64,000 nt of DNA, taken from contig DF237306.1 of assembly GCA_000708835.1 (NCBI GenBank), positions 1 through 64,000 of the forward strand. The letters are read 5' to 3'. A model generated the notes under the pieces. It ran no database searches. It saw nothing but the letters and a program-made list of their open reading frames with translations, and was not told the origin of the DNA. Origin of the DNA: Klebsormidium nitens. Lineage: Eukaryota > Streptophyta > Klebsormidiophyceae > Klebsormidiales > Klebsormidiaceae. Numbering within the stretch: position 1 is the first letter of the stretch; every line of letters starts with the position of its first letter. A program made the position numbers and the translations under genes. Positions 11,001 through 22,639 of this stretch are shown one piece after another.

Positions 11001-14000
11001 ACAGAGGTGATGTCAGCGGCGTTGCTCCGCCTCAGTCCGGGGGAGTCCCACGAAGTGAACGAAGGGTGCTCGAGCGAAGTAACAAACGGAAGTTGCCATT
11101 TAGTGGTCCAGAAGAGGAAGGGGAAGTAGTGGCTTTCACGGCAGGCGGCACGGGCGCCTCTGGGGGCGACGCCGCTGTCGCCCCATTGATCGAAAGGGTT
11201 CCCCCGGAGAAGAAAACGGAAACTTCGGACGAAGAGTTTCGTGCCATGCTGGGGACCTTATTAATTCAAGCTGGCGAACTTCAGAAGGCGGCCGCACAGG
11301 TAAGCATCTGTTAGCCCAGCGGGTCAGGCGATGGAACGATTTGAATATCAGGACCACTGAAACAGCAGCTTTTACCTTGGCAACTTTTGTTGCAGAACCG
11401 GTTGGTTTGATTGCTTACGGTCTGAAAGAGTGCTCAGCGGTTGTGCGCTATTAGGCTACATGAAACCTCAAGGGTTTTAAACAGCGAGGTGATGGCTGGA
11501 ACAGTCAACATTGAGGTCGCTTCGTTTGCATCCATTTGACAGGCGTCTGAATTGGAATCTGCTTCTAAACCAACGCAGCAATACAGGGCTTCAGATGTTT
11601 TGTCCTGTTTTGCAACCTTCAGTGCTAACGCTATCGCTGTTGTTTCTCTTCCAGTCTACCGCAGCCGCAGCTTCGCCGAGTTCCCTGTCGTCTCAGCCGA
11701 GCCCGTCGACCCCTCCCTCAGCAGCTCTCGTGCCTCTGCCAGCAAAACCCCTGCCAACCCCGCAGCTTCAACCTCTCCCTCCACTTCCGCCGCAAGTGGT
11801 TTCGCATGTACAAGGCGAGTGGGCTCACTTAGTCTTCCAACACAATTCAGGATCCTGTATGTTAGAAAAGACGAGATCTGCAAATGGCTTGAAGCGTTGA
11901 GCATGTGAAGATGTGTCCGCAAAGTTACGGATTCTGTTTCTCTCGGGAATTGCAGGAATGAACGTACCGGATCTGTGGGACTCCGTTTCTAGCTTCAAGC
12001 AAAGTTCAGTATGCTCTGAGCTCAACGTCACAGACAGGTTTCTCTCCCTTCGATCGACCGCTCATGATCAGCTGCTTGGGAAAATCATACCAAAAAATTC
12101 ATGGCAGTTTCTTGGAGGTACAAGTATTGGGGATCTCGAATCTGGCCATGCAATTCTTGATTTTCGACTCGCTTTCAGTTTCTGCAGCGCTCCGTTTGAC
12201 GTGCAGGTCTAGGTGCTCAGCAATTGCACACTCACGTAACGAAGCTAGAGGAGAGGTTAGAACATGAGGGACGTCCCCAGGGAAGCAAAGCAGCCGGAAC
12301 CAATGTGGACAAAGTCAGGCGCATGAGTCTTCTTCGCCAGCAGATTGATTACTGTCGGCAGCGTGCAAACGAGCTCGCGGAGGGGGCGGACGACACCCCG
12401 AGCCCGACTGCTGCGGTGCGGAAGCTTGCTGTCGACAGAGGTGATGTCAGCGGCGTTGCTCCGCCTCAGTCCGGGGGAGTCCCACGAAGCCTAAGGGGGG
12501 TGCTCGAGCGAAGTAACAAACGGAAGTTGCTGTTCAGTGGTCCAGAAGAGGAAGGGGAAGTGGTGGCTTCTACGGCAGGCGGCACGGGCGCCTCTGGGGG
12601 CGACGCTGCTGTTGCCCCATCGATCGAAAAGTTTCTCCCGGAAACGAAGAGCTGGTCGGACGAAGACTTTCGTGCCATCCTGGGGACCTTGTTAGCTCAA
12701 GCCGACGAACTCCAAAAGATGGCCACACAGGTAAGCATTTGTCAGCCTAGCGGCGAAAGCGACGGGACGGGTTGAATAGGACCTCTGATACAGCAGCTCT
12801 TGCCTTGGCAAGTTTTGTCGGAGGAGCGATTGGCTTGATCGCTTACATTTTGAAAAGTATGTTTAGCGGTAGTTGGCTGTGCGGCCATTCGACACTGCTA
12901 AGCTTCAGAACGGCGAGCTAATCGTCAACGATGAGGTCCCTTCTTTCGTGTGAATCTCTCTGTTGACGGGCATCCAAGGATATAAGAGGGCGCTGTTCCT
13001 GCTGACGTCCAACTCACTGGGCACCTTCGAAAGGTTGCTTTCGGGCTGGCTGAAAGCTTGGCGCACTCTCTTTAAAACAGGCGCACTCCTTATCCTCATG
13101 TTAGCTATCTCTAATTGAAGGTGCGAATATTTGCGTTTGTTTTGGTGCAGACAAGCAGCGTTCAGAAAACGGCGCCCATCAGCTCGGCAGAGATCAGCGA
13201 GCGGAGGCTCGAGACTCGGCAGCCCAAGAAGGACTCGACCCCCGAGGTATGTTTGCCGTTCCACTCTCAGCGTCTAAGGTTTCCAGCCAGGGAGGTTTGC
13301 ATGACGGGTCGGGCTTGTGGGCCGTTGTATCTTTTGAGTGCCGTTGTTGGGGATCAATGGTGCCTTGTCGATGATGGGTTGGAAGTGCCTTGGTCTTACT
13401 GGACACACTTGTTTCGCTGATTGTAATGTCAAGCTGCTAAAAGCAGAGCAACGGCCTGGCCTCCTGCCAGACGCCTCGAAGAGAGCAAAGAGTCGCCGAA
13501 TCTTACCCCGTCCTTTGTCACCCGGAAAAAGTCTGTAAGGAGCCTACATTTGCAGAGCCGACGTTTTCGACCTCGATTAGATTTGTTTCTTCTTTCCCTT
13601 TCGTTCTAAACTGTGTCCTGATTTGCACCTTTCGCTACCATGCGCTCGCTTTTTGCATGGCAGAATCCAATTGGCTCTTCCCAACTACCTAATACTTGAG
13701 CTGACTGCGAAATCTTTGCTCCCGCAGCTCTCAAGCACGCCGCTTGCCAGCTTCAGCCAGCGAGCGCCTGGGTTGGGACTCGCCCAATCAAAGCCAGTCG
13801 CCGGAGCGGGAGGCAGTGACGTCATCGCAGAGCCGAGAAATCCGCAGAAGAGCAGCAGCGTCAGAAAGGCGAGCGCGGCGACCTTGCCTGCGGTAGCGGA
13901 GTGGTGCTACGAGGGGCGCAACAAGAAGATGAGCGGGCCGTACCCGCTGGATTTGCTGATGATCGGGCTGGATGGCGGCAAGCTGAAGCCGCACCTGCAA

Positions 14001-16474
14001 GTGTATAAGAAGAAGAGGGGCGGCTTCTGGCCTCCCGTCAGGCTGCAGGACCTACTGGACGGGACAGTCGACTTGGAAGCCATGGAGGAGCACAAGGGAA
14101 AAGGAGAGGCGGAAGCGGGCGGGGGGGATCCCCCTCCTCACGGCGGCCGCTCGCTTGCCTTGGCAGGGGTTGATGCAAGCGGTCTAACTGGGAGCGTTCG
14201 GACGGGTCTAAACCGGGTCGGGAACGGGGTTGGGAACGGGGTGGAGGGAGCAGCTGCAAACGGCGTCGAACAGACATTCGGTCGTAGTAAGCACAAAGTG
14301 AGGATTTATTTGCCGGGGCCTAGCAAGGAGGTAGGTTCCGATGCAGCTGGATTCGGTGCGAACGGCGTCGGAGGTGTGAGTTCCGTCGGACTCCGTGTGA
14401 ATGGGCCCAGCGGCACCTTGACGGACGGAACCAGGGCCACCCGGGAGCCAAATGCGGGGAGTGATGCAATGGAAGACAACGGGCCAACCAACACAGCTTT
14501 GGAAGAAGTTGGTGCGATGAGGGGAATCAGCAAGGCCAGCAGTCTTAACGGCAAGGGGGACCCCAGTATCTCCACAGCGGATAGAAATGCCCCTTGCAGA
14601 GTCCGCTAAGAAGCGTTTGAAGGAAGCATCGCGTGTTACGGAGTCTCTTCTGGAAGGGTCCAATGTGCACGGGGGTGATGCGGAACGCAGCCCTGGGAAT
14701 GGGGCCGAGCCAGGAGAAAACTTCTTCGGCGTTTCTGGGAACAGGGCCAGCACAGCTGCGGCGGCTGGAGAGGACGTGACTGAGGCCAGCCGAACTCGGG
14801 CACAGGGAACTGGTTCCAAACTCGAAGGGAGTGCACAGGAAGGTGCGGTCGGCGGTGCGGACACGGCGTTGAGCGTGCAGGCAACAAACGAGGCCGCAGG
14901 GGGGCTGATTGAGTGGAGAGTGAAGCGGAAGCTTCGGGCGAGGGGTTTGAGTGCAGCTGGATGGCAAATCGGGAAAGCACTGTGGGAATCGTAGGAAGCG
15001 GAACGCGTACCCGGGGCCCCTTCTATGGCTGGGGTGGGCGAGTATGCCCCCCCCGAAAAGAAGCAGAAGATTAAGGTTGTGGTGATATCCCGCTTACCTC
15101 TGGTGAGACGCTTTACTTGAGCGCCTTTGCATTACGATATGATAGGTGGCTGTTGCTCTGATGTCTATCTTCAGATTGGAGGCTCACAGTCTTCCGACCT
15201 TTGAGAGTCGCATCGCTTGTCTGAATGTTTCAGTCTTGCAGTTCGAGATTCAGGACCCTAAACTCCAAATGCGTGCATGGTCTGAAGTAAGATCCGGGGC
15301 TTCGTTGGAGGTCGGAACTAAGTCTAAATGTGAAAAGCTGCGCACATGTTGAAAACGAAGCGAGGGCCCTTGTCACTTCTCGTGAACCCGCTAGCTCTGC
15401 GTAAGGTGTTGACGTGGGCGCTCTCTCTTGCTTTTCCAACGTCCGGCGGATTCTGACAGCACCAGCGGCTGGGAAGCGGGGACAACCGTAGGGTAATCTG
15501 CATAGTTTTGCAAGACTTTGTTTGTGGAGAGTTGCGTCCATGATAGCAAAGAGGAGAGCGGGGTTTTTCTAGAGCCGTGATGTCATTTGGTACAGGAAAA
15601 GGAGCCGGAGCTTGCTGACGGTGCCGTACAAAACACGGAGAATCTGAAACTCACGAAGCACAAGCACAATCCAACGCAATAGGTGTGTGTCCTCTCTGCA
15701 ATCTCCACTTACGGCGAGTTAGAAAGTGTCACGTTTGCCATATGATCTGGTGGCTTATGATTCTTGTGACAAAGGTTTACCCGAGAGGAGGCTATATTGA
15801 GAAGAACCGCAGCTTCCCTGGCCTAGTGCTTTGGAAATCTTCATGTGCTGCCATTCTGCGCCACCCTTCCTCAAAACTGCTCGAAACTCAAGTATGCCAT
15901 AATGGTCTGTGAGCCATCAGATGCAAGCCTCCGCAGCTCACCTGCTGGTCTTCTTGCAAGGGAGTCAGGATTCTGGTAGCTCTTCGTGTCCAGATAACCA
16001 GAAGACAGCCTTCCTCCTTTCCCTTAGCTATTCATTTGGAATTACCGGAAGACAGCCTTCGTCCTGCCCCTGATGCGGAAGGGAGCATGGGGATGTGCTC
16101 CAATGTTCTCTGGCGAGCTTGGTTCCATCAGATGCTGTAGTTCTCAAGGGGGGAGAAAAGCACAAGAAGAAAGACGACTCGATCGAAGACAGTTCATATT
16201 CTTGCAGGCCACGAACTCGAATGTATGTGCCATCTGCGAAGAGGAGTGGGACAATGCGCGTCGGAGGACGGTAATCGTCCCTAGCCGAAAGTACGAATGC
16301 GGGCATGCTTTGTATTGCAACCAGTGTCTGGAGAACTTCTTTGAAAGAATGCGCAAAGTGAAAGCAGGCACGTCCACCTATGAGTGCCCAAGTAAGTGTA
16401 ATCTAGGTCCGAAGATGCCAAGGTTGATGCCTGTATTTATTGGTTCCAAGCATATGAGAAACATCCAATTGTAG
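8091..16474 (+). CDS. modular protein, copy 2: bromodomain, coiled-coil, duplicated Pro-rich/helix module, GYF-like, RING-like
   Basis: Exons read from the sequence: 8091-8565 (bromodomain; ZA-loop motif PTYFDVIKQPMDLGTV near residues 53-68), 9045-9127 (EPQELWQDLQ), 9419-9709 (97 codons, matching copy 1), 10264-10414 and 10773-11299 (module a), 11655-11814 and 12207-12730 (module b), 13151-13246, 13728 to about 14600 (GYF-like WCYEG...GPYPLDLLMIG...PPVRLQDLL at about 13900-14055), a possible exon about 15596-15681, and 16208-16474 (RING-like CAIC, CGHALYCNQC, ECPSKC). Phases join correctly from 8091 to 13728. After 14587 the good frame shifts by one and a stop lies at 14992, so the 3' third is either mis-spliced here or damaged. 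Linking the bromodomain exon to the later exons rests on phase and on the shared exon order with copy 1, not on transcript data. A role in reading histone acetylation is suggested by family, but the usual acetyl-lysine Asn is replaced (Ile98). Confidence 0.6.
10264..12810 (+). repeat. internal tandem duplication of a two-exon module
   Basis: Two copies, about 1.4 kb apart, of a Pro-rich exon (10264-10414 and 11655-11814) plus a helix-rich exon (10773-11299 and 12207-12730). The intervening introns are also duplicated. Both helix exons encode QLHTHxTKL, LLRQQID and NNKRKL-like or SNKRKL motifs. The matching single module in copy 1 is 3455-3659 plus the start of 4163 onward. The two copies within copy 2 resemble each other far more than copy 1, so the duplication followed the gene duplication. 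Confidence 0.85.
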
Positions 16475-17685
16475 ACTGGATGACTTGAGCAAGTGTAGTC
16501 AAAGACGCTGTGAGCAGTCACTTCGAGCAGGTATCCATAAAATGCTTTCGATTGAAAATAATGAAACGACCAGAGCCTTTAATTATCCGTCCAAGTTTCG
16601 TTTGGTGGTGCACTGAGCTTTAATGTAATCACAGCTTAATCCAGCTCCAACCCTTAAATCATGCTATGATTCGCTTGCGCGGCAGATGCATGCCGACCTC
16701 TGACTTTTGATGTACCCCTTTGCGCTCGGTCTCATCATGACGACGAACTTGCATTCTAGATTGCTCATGGAATTTTCCGCACACGCGTACTAAAGTACTC
16801 GATCGGTGTATAAACGCGTGACAAAATCGATGAATTGCACCGAATGCGGCTGCATTTTTGAGCGCGAAGTGACGCTTGAGCGCGAGCTCTCAGTATATGG
16901 AGGCCTACTTAGAAGGGGCCAGATGGCCCGAGTCAAGCACCGAATTCTCGTACCGATAATAAGTTCGTATGTAATCAGTGACATCAAATCGAAAATTGAC
17001 ATTGGACTTGACCATCATTCATCCACGGCCTCATTTAACGAGGTACGTACCGCATCGCAAGATGGCCACCAGACTCCAGCCGTTGCAAGCGTTCCGGTGC
17101 ATGATGATCGACGCTGGCGGCTACAGCGACCGGCAGTTAGTTGCATCCGGCAAGAATTCAGATGGTATGCATACCGTCCGACAAATGTTCATTCTCGTAA
17201 AGTCAAATATGAAATAGCCGACTTAATGGTGTGCAAAAAGTACGCATATCCAATCACGATGTGGGCATTGTTGGGAGGCATATGAGCTTTTTGGGGGCTT
17301 TTGAACGGGCAATCTATGAATGTGCACGCTTGGCTCATGTCAATTAGATTGGGAGGGGTGGTGCACCGTCCGCCAGATTGAAGTTCATCAGATGCTGCCT
17401 GGTTTCCGGGATGGGTATCCTAGCTCGAAGTAAGCGGGATGGATGTTTTGATCAAGTCTACTCGAGTGGACTCTGGATAGGCATCGGGCCATACTGTTGG
17501 TGTTGGCGGATAGAAAACGTTTGCTTCGTGTTCATTAACCTACTCATCTTTGTTTACCGAGGAGCGCCGAGCTAGTGAATAGAAGAATCTCAACCAAGAT
17601 CGACGTAACGTTTAGGACAACCCGGAGTAGTCGAAGACACACAGCATTTTAGCAATGTAAGAGATGCTGAAAGAACTTATTGTTT
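16475..17685. other. intergenic region, no supported gene
   Basis: It separates the plus-strand modular gene from the minus-strand F-box cluster, tail to tail. One open frame of 159 codons (16806-17285, plus) starts with a CTECGCIF motif. It has no homology I recognise and codon use that looks unselected. I do not call it a gene. Confidence 0.4.
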
Positions 17686-18770
17686 TTACAACCATCTTCT
17701 TAGCACGTTCTTGAGCAATAACCTGACAGTTTCGCGTTTGACATAGCCTCCAGTAGAACGTGGTTCAAAAATCTCTACGTGCACAGAGAATCCATGCAGA
17801 ACGCTGGTGGCAGGAACTTTTGTGCCAGCTCTTAGATACTTCATGAGACTCTGCTCCCCATCGTTACACTCCAAGTCCATTGAAGCGTTGAAGAACTTGT
17901 AGTCCTCGCCGTCCACATCTCTTATTGCTCTGGCAGCCGTCAGATGATACCTTGAAGGTCCATGAAGGGGTGTGTGGGTCCCAGCTCCGGGGACTACCCG
18001 GTCCAGCAGAACCTGCACTTTCCCGTCCGTTTTGCGCATCAGCTTCCACGAGAAAGAGATGACGTCTTGCTTGCGCAACACTTGTGCTGGATCACCGTGC
18101 GTTTCAGGCCTGGGCCAATAAGGCCCTTCGTATTCAGCCATTCTCTGTAGAATAGTTGAATATACTCTTCCTTGACGCACAGATTCGTGCGCCCCTCTCA
18201 GAACTGCCGCGCACTCCTGCTCGAAATCTTGGCAGTTGGGGTCTCTGCAGCCTCGCAGCTCTCGTCCAAGCTCGCTGCTCTCGGCTGAACAAAACAAGAT
18301 TCCTTCATCGTTCAAATACGCGTCGACCAGCATGACGAAGTCAAAGAGAGCTCGCCATTGATTTGGCATTCGCAGCTTGGCTTCAGCCTTGCACACCGCT
18401 TCATAGAGAGTCTTTGAAAGAGACGCTTGTAGCCGCAAGGGTGCCCTGCGCCACAGTGCGCTTCAACAAGCTCCTTTGCAAGGGGTGTCGTCAACGAAGG
18501 GCTATCTAGTTCGCACCAAGTCTTCCAGCGGAGACTCCTATCTACCAAGTTCCTCAGGGTTGTTGACAGAACGGCAAGCTTGCAAGCATCTTCCGGTGTC
18601 AAAAACCCTAGCAGGTAGTCAAAGAGAGATTCGTCTAGGTCCTCGATGAGCTTTGCTACACTAAAACAGAACGAAGCCCTTTCTGCCAACCTGTGTGACG
18701 TTTGTGAGCGTAAGCAATCAATGTCTGCAATGTCGACCGCCTGCAGGGGAGGAATGGGGACGATCTGCAC
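17686..18770 (-). pseudogene. F-box-like gene, tandem copy 1, frameshifted
   Basis: Intronless. The N-terminal part reads an F-box-like helix region (SLFDYLLGFLTPEDACKLAVL) followed by a family-specific region (SPSLTTPLAKELVEAH, KRLFQRLS). The C-terminal half lies in another frame and ends NVLRRWL at 17686. Compared with copy 2, a single base is missing near 18340 (GGCGAG then CTCTCTTTGAC instead of GCCCTCTTTGAC). That breaks the frame between CECQ and LFDFVML. F-box proteins bind SKP1 in SCF ubiquitin ligases through this N-terminal segment; the C-terminal region of this family is unknown to me. A recent pseudogene or a sequencing error would look the same. Confidence 0.65.
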
Positions 18771-19695
18771 CCGCTTCCCCGCCTTTTGAGCTGCTAATCG
18801 CCGACCAAGAGGCGCGCATGCGCGGCCGCCTGGCTGTCAGATAAAACCCTCAGCCTCAGCCTCCGCGCGCGGCCTGACATCCGCAATGTTCGAAAGCCTG
18901 CATGTTGTCCATTCCCGCTGATAGACATCCGGACCTTGCTCCTCCTCCACCTTTGATCATGATGCGGACCGGATATGGAAACCCGCCATGTCTGCATGGC
19001 ATGGATTTGTAATGCACTCTCATGCTTAGCTTCCTGTCCGGCCACTTGCTTAAGGCCGCGACGGATGTCAAGAATTCATGCTGTTTTACGTTGTGCCCTG
19101 CACTGTGAACCATTTTGATGCATAATAAGTGAGGGTGCGTCGCGTCGAGGCTTTTGAGCTCTCCAGGTGCAGTAGTCTGGGTGCGTTCTTGAATATTGAA
19201 ATAACTTTTGCACGACTGCCCGTATGAGGCTTTCAAACGACTAGACTGGCCGATTGGAGAATGGAACGGTTGATCCTCAGGCCTAGACTAGAAAGCTGAT
19301 CCAGGCTTGGACCCTAAATCAACTTGAAGCTTCGATTTGCCGCGGCACTAAAACCTGACCATTCCAGTGTTTTGACCATTCTGATGGGGTTGACATTGGC
19401 CTCGCCTTGTATTTGGTATCAGCACTAGGCGGCTTGACAGCAATCTTCAGTTGCAAGTTTGAATTCTTCTTACATGAGGACCACAGAACTTCTCTACATA
19501 AGACCCTTCAACATGGTCGACGAAGCGCTCGGTGTCTCTCTTTTGTGCTCCTAGGCAGCTTCAAGTCGCAGGACTGAGACTCCGAGTCCTCAACTTCCTG
19601 GATGGACCGAGACAGGTTGGACAACCTCCTGCAAGTGCCTGGCTTTAGGGCACCTTGAAAAATGGACTGTGAGGCAAGCTGCATTTATGAGTCTC

Positions 19696-20797
19696 TTATA
19701 ACCACCTTCTGAGCACGTTCTTGAGCAGCACCCTGCTGACGTTGTCTCGTCCAACAAAGCAGCTAAATTTCCAATCCAGATCAGAGAGTCCTGCGTACAC
19801 AGACACTCTTTGTAGCACGCTGCTTGCAGGAACCTTTAAGTCACTTGCACTGTTCACAAATTCGTGGCATCCAATCTCCGCTTCGGTACACACCAAGTAC
19901 ATCAGTGCGTGAAAGGAGACGAAATTTTCGCCCTCCCCATCCCTGATGATTTCGGAAGCTCCCAGCGGATCCGCCGCTAGTGGATCGGGAGGAAGGTTAG
20001 AAGGGTAGACATCCACTAGATCCTTTCTGATCTCAGAAAGGGCCCGGTCTAGCAGACTGTAATCTCCCGTCCGTCTTGCGCATCAGCTTCCACGAGAAAG
20101 TGATGACGTTTCTCTTGCGCACCGCTTGTGCTGGACTCACCACCATCTTGAGCCCTTGTGTGAACGCAGATTGCAGGGGCCGGTCTTGTTCAGCCATTTC
20201 TTCTTGTATGATTGAACAAATTTCACCTCGACGCACAAACTTGTGCGCCACTTTCAGAACTGCCCCGCACGCCTGCTTGAAGTCCTGGCAGTTCGGGTCT
20301 ATGCAGCCTCGCAGCTCTTGTCCAAGCTCGCTGCTCTCAGCCGAACAGAACAAAATTCCCTCATCGTCCAAATAGACGTCGACCATCATGACGAAGTCAA
20401 AGAGGGCCTCGCCGTTGATCATCTGGCATTCGCAGCTTGGCTTCAGCCTTGCACACCGTTTGATTGACAGCCTTTGAAACAGACGCTTGTAGCCACAAGG
20501 GTGCCCTGCGCCATAGTGCGCTTCAACAAGCTCCTTTGCAAGGGGTGTCGTCAACGAAGGGCTATCCTGCTCGCACCAAGTCTTCCAGCGGAGACTCCTA
20601 TCTACCAAGTTCCTCAGGGTTGTTGACAAAATGGCAAGCTTGCAGGCATCTTCCGGAGGAATGAAGCCTAGCATGTAGTCGAAGAGAGCATCGTCCAGAT
20701 CTTCCATGGTCTTTGCTGCAAAGTGCTTACGAAGTATTTTGCGAACCTGCTTCTTCAAGCCTGAGGCTGGAGCGGGTGTTTTAATCTTCTGCGGCAC
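19696..20797 (-). pseudogene. F-box-like gene, tandem copy 2, frameshifted
   Basis: Intronless paralog of the genes on either side. It starts at 20797 with a basic leader, then MEDLDDALFDYMLGFIPPED (F-box-like). The frame is open to KLMRKTDG and then hits a stop at 20033. The homologous C-terminal part, ending NVLRRWL at 19696, is in another frame. Against copy 1 there is a 2-base deletion near 20060 (CAGTCTGCTAGACC versus CAGGTTCTGCTGGACC). If used as is, the 254-residue N-terminal product would lack the conserved C-terminal third. Confidence 0.65.
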
Positions 20798-21680
20798 GGC
20801 AGCTCTCGTACGTCGGCTGGCAGCCCGCGGGCCAGAGGGTTTACATGATGGCTAGGCGGCCGCGCGTGCGCATCCCGGGTACCGCGTGCCTAAAGAATTG
20901 GATGGGAGTGATCTTGACACCGGGTGCTCTTGCGAGAGCGATTTCAAAAGTCTGTCTCCTGGCAGCCAGATACGAATTTCTCGCATCCATAAAGGTCAAC
21001 TCGTAACACATAGCAAGATGCGAGCTGTGCGCCAAAGAAGCGCTAGCAAGCATCTGCGATCATGATGTGGACCAATAGCAACCAGCAATGTCTGCATGGC
21101 ATGATTATGTCATACAAGCAAATGCTTAGCTTCATGCCACCCGGTCATATGCTCAAGCTGGCCGCAATGGAAGGTTAATGATTCATGGACTGCCAATATT
21201 GGTGTCCTGTACTTCACGTCATCATCCTGAGGTTGATACATGATGAGGGTGATCAAAGGCGGTTGGATAGCCTTTTCGCACGATCTCCCCCGTTGAGGGG
21301 AAGGAGCGTTTGTTTGAAATACATCCCAAGGAATCTAAGCTGGACTCCAGGGTTACAATCTAGCTCCAGATTCAACCGCGTGCAGGATGAGGCGTCGTGA
21401 CATGGACCGAAGATAGGCCTCACCGGATTATTGGTGTGGGGGCAATAACCAAAATCTTGCCTTTATACCAACCTCAACCTCCTCTCTTTTGGAAAGCAGC
21501 ACAATTCTATGTAGACCCCTTTACCATATCGAAAGAGCGCTCAGTATTCTGATCGATGAATCTTGAAGTCGTCAGAGGACCGAACAATTTGGTCGGCCGA
21601 AAATGAAGTGGATAACGTTCTGCAATTACCTTCAGAAAAGTCACTTTATGGCTGTCAGCGAAGCTGCATGGGTCAGTTGC

Positions 21681-22639
21681 TCACAACCACCTTCTAAGGA
21701 CGTTCCGGAGCAATACCTTGGCGGTGTCTCGTTGAACAAAGCAGTTAAATTCGGGACATGGAGTAGAGAGCCCTGCGTGTACATATAACCCCTGCAGCAT
21801 GCCGCCTGCAGGAATCGCAGAGTCATCTTTCCAATCCTCCTCGACTTGCTGTTCCTCATCAATATATACGCCAGATACATCAGAGCTTCAAAGCACACAA
21901 ATTTCTCGCCCTCCACATCTCGAAGTGTTTCGCTAGCCGTCAGCAGCGGGATTCTGGAAGGGTAGTAAGTTGGTAAGTCGACGCTGGTCTCGGGGATTGC
22001 CCGTTCCAGCAAGGTTTGCATTTTTCCATCCCTCTTGCGCATCAGCTTCAACGAGAAAGAGATGACGTTTCGTTTGCTCCCCGCCATTTCAGGCCTCCTT
22101 GTAAAAGGCCAATGCCATCTGTGTTCAGCCAGGATTTGCAGTATGGTCGAACGTACTTCTCCTTGACGCGTGGATGTGTGCGCTCCTTTCAGAACTGCCC
22201 CACACTCTTGCTCCAACTTGTAGCAATCAGGCTCTGTGCAGCCTCGCAGCGTCTGTCCACGCTCGCTGCTCTCAGTTGAACAAAATAGGACTCCCTCAGT
22301 GTTCAAATATACGTCAACCAGCATGACAAATTCAAAGAGGCCGTCGTCTTTTTTTCGGCATTCACAGCTCGGCTCTAGCTTTGCACACCTTTTGATTGAA
22401 AGCCTCTGAAAGAGGTGCTTATAGCCGCCAGATTGTGTACCATAGTGCGCTTCAACAAGCTCCTTTGCAAGGGGTGTTGTCAACGAAGGGCTGTCCTGCT
22501 CGCACCAAAGTCTTCCAGCGAGGACTTCTGTCCGAACCCAGTCCCTCAGGGTTCTTGAGAGGACGGCAAGCTTGCAAGCAGCTTCCGGAGGCATGAAGCC
22601 TAGCAGGTGGTCGAAGAGAAACTCGCCTAAATCCTCCAT
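21681..22639 (-). pseudogene. F-box-like gene, tandem copy 3, frameshifted near the C-terminus
   Basis: Starts at MEDLGEFLFDHLLGF (22639). The frame is intact for about 260 codons, to YLAYI. There a TATATATT run at about 21870 appears expanded by one TA relative to the expected reading. The family C-terminus (FNCFVQRDTAKVLLRN, then VLRRWL) is found in another frame ending at 21681. The unshifted frame continues to a stop at 21641 with unrelated sequence. This copy is the most diverged of the three. Dinucleotide slippage is the simplest cause. Confidence 0.65.

Noticed and set aside
16806-17285. 159-codon plus-strand frame starting with a CTECGCIF motif
   Set aside because: No second zinc-ligand pair, no homology recognised, no splice or codon signal. 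Likely chance.
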